From Asterias rubens (lineage: Eukaryota; Echinodermata; Asteroidea; Forcipulatida; Asteriidae): a DNA stretch of 64,000 nucleotides. The notes below the pieces were generated by a model, which was not told where the DNA came from, made no database searches, and worked only from the letters and a program-made list of their open reading frames with translations. The stretch spans positions 10,478,001-10,542,000 of the forward strand of contig NC_047068.1 in the NCBI RefSeq assembly GCF_902459465.1. The letters run 5' to 3'. Below are positions 25,701-37,700 of this stretch, piece after piece (position 1 is the first letter of the stretch; every line of letters starts with the position of its first letter). A program made the position numbers and the translations under genes.

Positions 25701-28700
25701 TTTTTTTTTTTTTAAATGGTATTTCAAAGAGTATCACCCGCTCTAACAATTTTTTTTTAAAACTTTTACTTTTAATTGTCAGGAACCATGACAAAAAACA
25801 TTTCTTCACTGCAACTAATAATTGGCGGACTTTTTCGAGCAATGGCTCAAATGAAAGCTTGTAACTTTCTCGACCCCCATCAAAAGACCTATTGAGTTTT
25901 AAATCCAAATTTTGGGGTCAAATCGGCCAAAAATCTGACATAGCATCTTTAATCCAAATATTATCCCTGCTGGGATAAACAATCGTCTTCTACAGCTACG
26001 GCTATATGAGCGCGTATGTCAGTGTTGGAGAATAGGAAGACGGTCACGATAGCCGAAGTCGCCGTGTTGGACATGGCCTTACCTTAGTAATGGTCTGCTG
26101 AAGTCCTTCCTCCTGGGTCGCGACCTTTGACTGCAAGGCCATGACCCGAGCATCAAGGTCAGCCAGTCCTCTCAGACCACCCTGGCCCTGGTCTTCAATC
26201 ATCTGCTGTACCTTGCCTTGATACTAGAGAATGACGGACAGGAAAGGAGGAAATCAAAAACAAGAAATATTGTCGGATTACTTATTAATAATATTAATGA
26301 TGACTTAACCACCAGAACTTGAATTCGATGCTCTTAACCACTCGCCATAACATTCAGCCATGACACCCTAACAACTGGAACCTACATGTAGGGTGAAGTT
26401 ATCAAAGCTGAAATAAAATAAGGCCGTGTCCAAAACAGCAACTTTGGCTAAGACTACAGCTAGATCAGCACGTCTGCCAGTGTTGAAGAAATGGCAGAAG
26501 AGTGCAATCTAGCCGTAGCCGTAGCCAGAGTCGCCGCTTCGGACCACGGTCTTAGATTGATAAAATCAAAAATCAAAGTGAAATTCGACCAGAGTACTTA
26601 GCTAAAAGTTTGCAAGCAGAACACTGAAGACAGAGCGTGCAAACAAAAAACTTGAACCCTTTAAGATCAATTACTGAAGACATCTTTGGAAAACAATTTA
26701 GAGCAACAGAGAGACTTCTTCCATTTCAAAGGAAAAACAAAAACAAACACAGACAGCATGGAAAGCATTTTGCCGCACCCTCTTCACAAAATATACATGC
26801 ATTAACAATACACTAACAATTCTAAGCAACTTGCTTTAGCAAAGAAACTTTCGCCAAGCAGAATTTGAGCTTCCAGTCAAAATACAATTCTATGCACATT
26901 GACTGTTATTCGCCCTTATAATTTTTTGCCTCACACAATATATTTCGTTTTGGGTTGAACAAAGAGAAATTTACTACGACGGGATTTGAACCTGCGACCT
27001 TTGGATAAACGTGACAGTGCTCTACCAACTGAGCTATCTAGCCCCAGTGTTGGCAGCCTCTCTGTTTTGTCAATATCTCGTTTTACACTTAAAGTTTAAG
27101 ACTGACATTGGTAATTGTCAAAGACAAATATCAGTACTTTGTGAAAGCTCCATAGGTTATCGGAGTAACAAGAAGAGAGTGAAAAACCCCAACACTGTTT
27201 TCCCTGTTCTAAAAATCACTTCTGATTTCGGAACCACAAGATCAAAACTAATTGTTTTACTAATTTCAAGCAAAAATTTTCAATGGGAGGCTTCAACAAT
27301 GACCAATGACCAAGTAAGTTATGTGCAAGTTTGTGAACATTTACTTTCCATTTTTCAACCATTCTATAACCATGTTCATACTCCACGCAAACTAAGAAAG
27401 CCAAGTCAAGTTCGCTGCATCGCAATAGGAAAACAATGCCTACAACAAGATTGTCTGCATCACATAATTTGCTGTGTACTCACTTTTGTGTGAAGTATGA
27501 CCTAGGGTCCAATTTCATAGAGCTGCTTAACGGGACTGTCGATTTCCATTTCATAGCACTGCTAAATAAACCGTAACCACATCAAAAGGCATGCTAACCT
27601 TCCAGTGCTTACTGCATGAAAATGAACGACATCACAATGCAAATCCATGGTGAACGTGCAAGATGGCCGCCTAATTTTCTTGTTAACCTGTGAAGTATGC
27701 TTACACCTTAGCAAATTTTTCTGCAACTGTTAGCACGAAAATTCGCTTATCGCTAATGAAATTAGGCCTAGGCTGTAGGCAAACCCTTCAACAGCTTTAA
27801 CAGGCCCCATGCATTGAGATCAAGATGTGCTTTTGGTGCACTCATCTACCACAGAACTCAGGAAAGTAATGAGTACACCGAGCTTGACACACATTTGAGT
27901 ACAGGTAAAACAGAAATATCATTCTTCATCCCCGATGCAAAATTAAAAATCAAATACACGGTACATTCATTTATCTACAATTTACAATCACTTTATGTCC
28001 CTGAAAGGAATAAACAGCGACATTGAACGACATTCAGCGCTTTACTGGTCACAAATACAATGGAGAACATAGCAACGAATCTAAACTCCTCACCCCATGG
28101 TTTCCTTTGAGCTTCAACTGATCAATCAATATGAAAAAACATTAAATTGATTCAGTTATGATTTTTAGTTGTTACAGGTGCTTTTAATTGTCACACACAA
28201 TAATTTGCTGCAGTTGCACTATTTACTTGCATGGGCAAGAAAGCACTTAAAAAACATCTTTTTTCTAAGTAGTTTTCTGTAAATTGCTTTTTGTTCAATT
28301 GTTGATATATTTTTAATGCTATTGTCTGCTTGTTCAAGTGCTGTGGTCCAAATGAAATGGCGCTATGTAAAAGCCCAGTGTATGTATGTATGTATGTATA
28401 CGTATGTATGTATGGGCCCAATAGACCAATCCATTAAGCTCCGCCCCATTGTGTATTGACCAACCACAAAGCAACGAAGGTCCGACAAATAAGTCAGACA
28501 TGCGTGCGCGTATGCTTGGCGCGTGCGGCAGAGTTGTGCAGAAAGTTGTTGGAGAGGCGCACGTGTTCTTGCACACACGTGCGTCGTGGGCGGAGCCTAA
28601 TGGATCGGTCTATTTCATAGAGCTGCTGAAGCAGTAAAACTTGTTTAAAGGAACACGTTGCCTTGGATCGGTCGAGTTGGTCTTTGAAAAGCGTTTGTAA

Positions 28701-31700
28701 CCGTTTGTTATGAAATGCACATGGTTAGAAAGATGTTTCAAAAGTAGAATATAATGATCCACACAAATAAACCTCGAAATTGTGTGGTTTTCCTATTACT
28801 TTGCAAACAAACACATTCGGCCATTTATGGGAGTCCAAAATTTGACTCCCATAAATGGCCGACCGTGTTAGTCGACGAGGTAAAAGGAAAACCGCGAAAT
28901 TTCGAGTGATACTTGTATGGATCATTATATTCTACTTTTAAAATATCTTTCTAATCATATGCATTCTGTAACAGACGGTTATATACGCTTTTCAAAGACC
29001 AACTCGACCGATCCAAGGCAACATGTTCCTTTAACACTCTGCTTAGCATTAATTTTTTTTTATTAACCCCTGAGTGAACCCGACCTCTTTTAACCTCTTA
29101 AGTTGCGCCACACATCTGGAACTCTCTACCACTTAATCTTAGATCTTGTTTTTGTAACACAAAAATCCAATCTCTTCTCAAAACTTATCTTACATGTAGG
29201 TCACAGGTTTTCAAGGACTAATTTTGTTGTGTCTGTTTTTCTTTGTTTGATTTTATGGTTTTACTGCGCCTTGAACACCCAGCACGGTGGATATGTGCGC
29301 ATTACAAATCTTAATTATTATTATCATTATTAACGCTCACAACTCCCTGCAGCGAAGAACCAACTAACAAGTAAAAACTTGTCCACCCTTACCTGTTGAG
29401 TAGCTGTAGAGACTTGTTCATTAATACCTCCGATAGCCTGCTGCAACGTGGAGATTGCCACGCCCAGTTTCTCCTGCACATCCTCGATCTTGTCTTCGAT
29501 CTGCTTATCCTGGTTTTGCCTGAAAATCAATTTTAATCAATTTTTGAGTTAACTTGAAAAAATGTTACACAAGTAATTTTTGATGTATACTATAACTGGT
29601 AAATGCATTTTTACATGGTTAAACTGGGACAACAATTATTTTAGTGACATTGTTTTAATCATTTCTTAAAAACGATCAGCACCTCAGCAAGTAACATTTT
29701 AATGTTAGCTTTTTACTATCACGATCTTCAAATGCTGTAAGTTTAATGTAAATCTGTGGACATTGTGTTTTGTGTTACAAAAAGTATCCCAATCCTCTCA
29801 AGTTTCATGATGTTGTAAAAGATTGGGCTGAGATGGCCGACATCTTACCTTGATTTAATCTCAGCTTTCATGACAGCCTCCAGCTGCTTCTTAGTCTCAT
29901 GTTGCATCTTCTCCAGTTTGTCCATGTACTCGTTCACTTTACTCATTCCTCCAACATTCTTATGTCTCTCCAACTAATAAAAAACATAGACATTCAACAG
30001 TGTCTTTAGGGTCCCATTGCCTTCAAATTTCTCTCTTTTGATGCTCTTGTTATCTTTTTTTAAGAGTTGTTCATCAGCTTTAACACCTACAGTATGTGGT
30101 TTTTAGTGAGTAGTGAATACAAAATAAGACATTTCCTCAAAAAACTCAACCAATGGAACATACCGTACGCCATTTTGTGGAGTCAAAAATTTTGTACCAC
30201 AAATTAGCGGACTGTGTATGGATCATTATTTTCTAAAACGTTCCCACCATATTCATTAAAAAAAGGGTATTCATCTGTTCATTTGAATAATGAATTGCTA
30301 CTCATTTGAGTAACGAATCGCTACTCATTTGAGTAATAAATAACCACTCATTTGAGTAATGAATCTCACCTTTTGACCTTCCCTGACATGGAGCACTTCT
30401 TCCTCAGTGAGTTTCTGCAGAGCAGACCATCGTTTCTCATTCTCTTCTCTCATGGCTTGCTCGTGAGCGATACGAGCAGCCTGCTCGGCATGGAGATACT
30501 GAAATCAAACAAAAACAAAAATAATCAAATTCCCATAACGCATTTTCCTACTACAAGAATATTCATTTTGTCCCCTGATAACCTTTGCAACTCATGTTGT
30601 TAACAATTATGTACAGAATTTGAATTTAGGAGGAAAAATCCACATAATCGCTGGGCTTGGGGTAGCTCAAGTCTTTTTAAAAAAAGAGTTCTAGTTACAA
30701 GACGAGAATATAAAAAAAAATGAGTAGGATTCGGAAACGGTAACACCAAGTAATGACTATGTCTAAATGAGTTGGGGTGATCCTGAAAAGAACCGTTGGT
30801 CAGCTCATGAAAACCAACGGTTCTTTTCAGAAACCAACGGTTCTTTTCAGAAACCAACGGTTCTTTTCAGAAACCAACGGTTCTTTTCAGAAACCAACGG
30901 TTCTTTTCAGAATCACCCCAACTCATTTAGAGATAGTCATTACATGGTGCTACCGCAAACCTTTCGATATTATTAAAAAAACGAAAAAAGACCAGAATCA
31001 AAATGAGAGCACAGCCTTATCATTATAAACCATTTTTATTTAAGCACAAACTAAGAAAAGACATTTATGAGACTCAAACTCTGCATTTGAACACAATTTT
31101 TTACAAACAAAGACATTCAATGGGAAACTTTAGACTATCTGCCAATCACCAAGAGAGGGCGCTCTTCACCAGGTAATGTCAACAACTTAGGAATAGGAGA
31201 AGCATGAGTGACGGTCACTGACAGCAAATACCTTGTGCTTTGCATGTTTTTGATTTTGTATTTTAGATTTAGCCAAACTGTATTTTGTTTTTCATAACAC
31301 ATTGCCAGCATAAACCAAACTGTTCTGGAACAGGACGTACTGGACACGAGTTCCCCCAAGGATAACAAGTGGTGTGCATGAGTTTTTGGGAGTGTTTCTT
31401 CTAGTAGGGGTAATTAGCAAAAATTCCAAAATGCTGACCTACCAAAAATTGAGAAGAAATCTGAAGATTAGTTGTATGACAATGTATCTGATTTAATTTT
31501 CAAGAGGCTGAGAGACTTCTAAATATTTTTTGAGTATTTTTTTAATTTTTAGCATTTACCATTGTTTGCTATAGGAGTTGTGCACCCTTACCTGGTAGGT
31601 CTGCTGCCCTCTAGTGGCAGAGTTTTCAAAAAGTCTCCCATTAAAAAACACATGTAGACCACTCAAAACTGAAATTACTGGCTTCAGGCCAGTGATCCAA

Positions 31701-34700
31701 TATAAACTTTGATTCCCGATCCTAACCTTTTCAATGTTGCCAAACTTCTGCTGAGCTTCTTCTCGGAGTCGGATCTCCTTGGAGAGGATCTTACGGCTGA
31801 CTTCCTCGGCAATCTCCGCAATCTTCCCTTGCATCTTAAGACGTTCGTTATCGGCGGCGTGTTCTCGTTCCCTTTGGACTACATCTATGGTGTGTACGGT
31901 CTCATCCCTCTTACGGGATTGCTCGTGAACCTGAGCCTGCACGTCGTTGAGCCTGGGAGAAAATATTGATTTTATAAAGGCACTGGACAGGTTTGGCAAT
32001 TGTCAAAGACCAGTATTCTCACATATGCATAAAATAACAAACCTGTGAAATTTGGGGCTAAACTGGTCATTGAATTTGCAAGAGAATAATGAAAGAAAAC
32101 AAACCCTTGTTGCATCACTTTGTGTGCTTTCAGATGCATAATAAAAGGCTTAAGCTTAAGTCTTTTATATGCGTGAGAATTTACCTTCTTTCTCAAAAAC
32201 TACGAGTGTGCCGTTTCTCACAATGTTGTATACTATCAACAGCTCTCCATTGCTTGTTACCAAGTAAGTTTCATGCTTACATGTACAATCGTTTTGAGTA
32301 ATTACCAATAGTTTCCAATGCCTTAAAGAAACGTTTTTCTCTGATGAAATGAAATAAGGGTGCAGAGTTTAATTACGTCTGCTATTCTTTTCTTCGATGG
32401 TTCCATCAATAACCAGCTGCCACTGATAAGACTCTTGCATTGCTGAGATGAGAACAAAGAGCTATTCTAAACAGCTTTATATCACAAACTGCCTCTCTTT
32501 GAATCACCATGCCTGGTGCATGTTTCCCTCCATCATTTGCTACCTTCAGCTCTACCTACGTCTCTGTAGCTTCTTATCAAGAGTGGCTTTCAGCCTTTTT
32601 GTAGAGAACTTGCATAATTTGTTTTAAGTCATTAAGTAAAAAAATAGGAATTTTTTGCCTGAGAAATGTCCAGAATTGATAAAAAGATAAAATATTCGCT
32701 TTCGTGGGCTAATATAACTTGTGAATTATACATGAATGATGCTTGCCTTGGTGAGTCAAACCAGTACAAGAGCGGGTCAAAGTGGGCAGGTAAGTACAGA
32801 AATTTAACAAGTAAAGTCGTGCAATGATGTCTAGCTTACTTGAGAAAGAAGTTCTGCTCCTGTTGTCTCCTCTCAGTTTCTTCCGTTGTGACTCTGTTTC
32901 TTAAATCCATCAGAACGTCCCGCACTTCACCAAGTCTGAAGACAGTCATATTTAAGATTCAAGTCATCATCATATACTACATTTTGTTTTTTGGTGGAAC
33001 TTAGGTTTGGTGGAAAATTTTGTTTTTTTAATATGAAAAAAAAACCCAGATGAATTTGTGAGTGATAACTTTGTGAGTGATAACTGTGAAATGGAAGACA
33101 AAGACACACCTGTCTTTTGTTAGAGACTTTCCCATATCCTCCAAAAAAATTCCAGGCCTCAAAATAACCAACCGCACCAACAGCAATTGCCGTGGTGCCC
33201 TGTGCTGCTTTGCAATGTTCCACTACAAATTAATTTACATTTGCCTCATAGAAGTGCCCCTTAACAGAAGGAGATTGCCCTGGCCCTCCAAGAGGGAAGT
33301 TCAAAGCCTGAAACTCCCCTCTATGGTATCTCAACACCCAAGTATTTGGACTTGTATAACATTGGTGCCTGCTTCAATGATAAGCAATTGTTATTTGGGC
33401 CTGCAGTATCAAATCCTACAAACTCAAACTACTTCCTGAAGAGGATTCTGGAGGATTTGAGAAACTCAAGATTAGTGGAACTGTTTTAAGATCCTGTTTA
33501 AAAAAGCCCAGAAAACACTCTAGTAATATAGTATTTATAAAGATGTGCACACAATCCGTCTTTAAGCAGCAGTGGTAGAAGAGTAAGAGAATAAAACACA
33601 AAGTGTGTAAGAGGCCGACACCAGTTGAACTTTCAATTAGTCTACCTTGGACTGTGTTTGAATTTTTCATGATTTTCCCCATTTAGCATCGATATGACAT
33701 TGAGTAACCTTCAAAGCAAGCTAGAGGTTACCTTTTAAACTATCAATAATCATCTTGACATTAATCCTTTAACAGTCGGGCTACTTAGAGTTACTTTAAC
33801 CCATACACCGATGTGTGTTAGCGCTGTCTACTCAGTACGAATGCTTGGAAAGAATGGTTGAGAAGAAATTGGACCAGGAAGAATAAAAGAGAACGGTTAG
33901 GAAGAAATTGATTGAGCACGAATATGAGAAAATGGTTAGGAAGAAACTGATGCAAAGAATGTATGAGATCGGTTAGGAAGAAATTAATGCACGGAAGAAA
34001 CAAGAAAACGATTAGGAAGAAATTAATGCAAAAAGTACAAGAGACTAGTTAAGAAGAAATTGAATGAGAAAGAATACGAGAAAACGGTTAGGAAGAAACT
34101 GATGCAAGAAAGAAACGAGAGAACGGTAAGAAGAAATTGGATGAGGAATACCCTGGTAATACGAGGAAACAATTGGAAGAATAATATGACAGGAAGGAGG
34201 GAACGGTTAGAAATATGCGAAGAGGAGAGAATGGTTGTTAAGAATATGCGAATAGGAGAGAATGGTTAAAAATAAATTAAGTGAGGAAGAATACGTGAGA
34301 ATGATCAGAAAAAAATAAATGCAGGAAGTTCGAGAGATTGGTTAGGAAGGAAATTGAGCAAGGAGGAATACAAGAGAATGGTTAGGAAGAAATTGATGCA
34401 AGGAATGTAGGAGAGAACAGTTAGTTAGAAATTCGTGAGGAAGAATACAAGAGACCCGTTAGGAATAAATTGCGTGAGGAAGAAAACGAGAGAGAATGGT
34501 TTGGAAGAAATTAATGCAAGGAATTTGAGAGAACGCTTAGGAAGAAATTGAGTGAGGTCCAATACGTGAGAACGGTTCGTCTGAAAAAAAATTGATGCAA
34601 GGAAGTACGAGAGAATGGTTAGGAAAAAAATTGATGAGGAAGAATACGAGAGAACGGTTAGGAAGAACCGAAGATGTTACCTAGCATCTAACTGAGTCCT

Positions 34701-37700
34701 GAGCAAAGATGTAGTTTGCTCTGCAGAATGTTGCTGCTCATGAAGCTTACGTTGAGAATCCATCTTAGCAGCGTTAATGATTCAAATGAACAACCAAAAC
34801 TCATGAGAAAAGCAGTTAAAGCACAAAGAAAAGAGTCTCACTTCATAAACCTGTTAAGCAGTTAATGCTTGGCAGGGTACCAGTCGCGGCCACGTGCTAC
34901 ACAGTAGTTTCACTGGTTACCTGTTCATGCTAAGCAAGATTTTTTCTATGCTAAGCTATTTTTGGTACTTAAAACTTATTATGAAACTGAAGGGGGCCAA
35001 TATTATACAGCTGGTAGGCGCAACAAATGGTAGGTGCAGCTACTCTTCTCGGGAAAAAATGTGTTATAGTTGCTTTAGAAAAAAATTATTAATTTCTTCA
35101 GTAACATTTTCTGCTTAACAGCTTTCTGATAATTTGAGAGTTTTGGGGACACTAGGTGGCAGCAGACTAACCAGGTGTTTACCAAAGTTCTCGGAATTAT
35201 GCAAATTCTCAGAACTTTACATAAACAACAGAAATTTAACCGGCAAGCCTGCTGGCAGCAAACGCTCCCATTGTGACCAAAGAACAAGAGAGGTAAATTA
35301 ACACTCAGATGCAATCAAGAAAATTTGCGCAATATTTTGAATGGGGGGCGGGGGGACGGCCACGCTAGAAATGAGAATCATTGAACACTTTTACACAGAA
35401 CAAAACAAATTTGTTTAAAAACGTACTTTAGTTATTGGATTCATAATTTTTCAGGAGTACAATTTGTTTAATTATTTATTTTATTTTTCCGTTTTTTAGT
35501 TTTTTTAGTTTTTTTAATGATGGCATTTTGTTTATGCTGGCTGGATGCAACACTACAATTAATCATTTATAGTATAAAAAGGAACCATCCTTGGCCTTTG
35601 TTTGTACCCTGAATGCTTATTTGCCTAATTGCACGTTTATCCCGCCACAGCGTTAAGCTCAAGGGCAAGCTCAAAGACCATGGCAGTGTCACTGGCCTGT
35701 GACAGCATGATATCATGGGTGGTTGACGCCATAGAGGGAACAGGGGTGGGTTGTCCTTGAGTGGACTCCCTGTGCCTCATCACCTTCAAAGGCACTCAGC
35801 CTCAACCTTCAAATGTCTTTGAAGGTTGTGGGGCCGTCGTACTACCTTGCCCCAAATGCCATGTAAGAGTTTGTCATTAATAAACTATCAACCATCTGAA
35901 TGGTTGCTACATGTATCCCCTTCATTTGATTGGCAGCATACTGCGCCACAACACCTCATAAAGCGTTACAATGTGTGTATATGTAAAAGGAGTAGATCGC
36001 ATCATTCAAATGTAGTCCAGCATACATTTTGGGCAGTGATTTTGTTTTGGGGGGTAATTTTTATTTTTTTTTTTTTTATGGAGGGGGGGGGGAGGCAGAA
36101 ACTTTATCAGCCCTGCAACAAATACACAGCCCAGGAATGGGGTTAATTTATTCGGTCCTCTGCACACACAGTCCCCAAAATGGGCTGTCTCAGCTCTCAG
36201 GACACTGCAAGGCTTAAACCAATTTCCTTGTGCCAATTCTCACAGAATTCTTTGGCTTTCTAACTCTAAATGCCGATAGAGCTTACGCAATTTACAGAGC
36301 GCAGTAAGCGCATAATTCCATGCTTAGCAGAAACCATTAAATTGAGTCAACGTACCAGTATATAAAAGAGTTAATGTTATGCTGTTAAGTCACTGCAAAC
36401 AAATGAAATGTTACGTTAGGACACCATGTTAGAAATACAGGAGACAAAATTATCACAAGCAACATGACATGTTAATAATAATAACTAGTATGAAAAAAAT
36501 GCGAGTTTAAATTGAACTGATTTGAATAATGAATGTTCCGATGAAAAATTCGAAAATTACTACCCATGATTGGAAAAGATAAAAAGGACAACGGTAATGT
36601 TGAGTTGCAGGCTGCATAGGCACAACATGTTTTTAAATTAATAATAATAAATAGTATTGAAATAATAGTAATTAGTATGGAAATAAACGTGAGTTTGAAT
36701 TGAATTGAATATTGAATGTTATGATGACAGAATTCTGAAAATACTACCTATGATTGGAAAAGATAAAACTGACAACGGTAATGTCGAGTTGCAGGCTACA
36801 TGGGCACTACATGTATTTCATTTGGCAAACCTCTCATACATAAAATAAAAGCAGTTGTAGCCTACAACTGAAATTTGTTCCAAAGTCTATTCTTCCCTTG
36901 AAATTTCTTATGAATGACTTTTGTTGCATGACAAAGCAGATAATTTCTCAATCCCATGTCTACTGAAGCCTATTGAGACACGCTCAGCATTTTGGAATAA
37001 TATTATTTGTCTTGATGGAGACGTTTTCAGTTTTTTGTATTGATTTACGTCATTATTGAGTCATTATAAAAAAAGCATCAAATTTAGTCTTCAGTATAAT
37101 TACTGTAATTATCTATGGATGTTGTCCCTTGGCTCAAATTGTTGATGCAGTTTTCATAACTTTTAATTTCAATGGTTGTCATCATAGAGGTCAGAAATAA
37201 TCTTCAAATTAATTGTTTGTTTAATTATATATATTTCATTAGCTAAATTTGCCAAAAAAACGATGTCATTTTTATACCCGTAAACTATGTTAAACTATGT
37301 GTTTTAAGATTTGCAGGGCTCAAATTTGGGGTAAAAATCCACAAGTTTTGTAGCTCAATGTTTATTGGACCAGACTTTTTTTTCACAAACACAATTTCAA
37401 ACGAAAAAAAAAAACACTTCCAAACGGAGTCAAGTGTAAATTTCGAGCCCTTATATGGTTTGGGCCAACTTGGTAATGGAAATTTAAATATGCATGAGAC
37501 TTGCTGGTGTAAAACATGAGGTCCTTTTTGATGTTTTTCGAAAACTAGGGAATTCAATTGGAAGAAAAAAATCTCTCAAACCAATAGCATTTCTTTAAAT
37601 GTAGAGGAATGGAGTAAATGCATTTCCAAAAAAAAATAAATAATAAGAAACTAACAACCTTTTAAAAAGTATTTCCTGAAAACTAGAGGATTTGACAGAT

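Noticed and set aside
26970..27046. A functional tRNA gene
   Set aside because: The acceptor ends do not pair and the sequence continues as a SINE-like repeat.
27011..27493. Plus-strand open frame of 160 codons
   Set aside because: It starts inside a tRNA-like SINE head and shows no domain, no splice context and no codon pattern.
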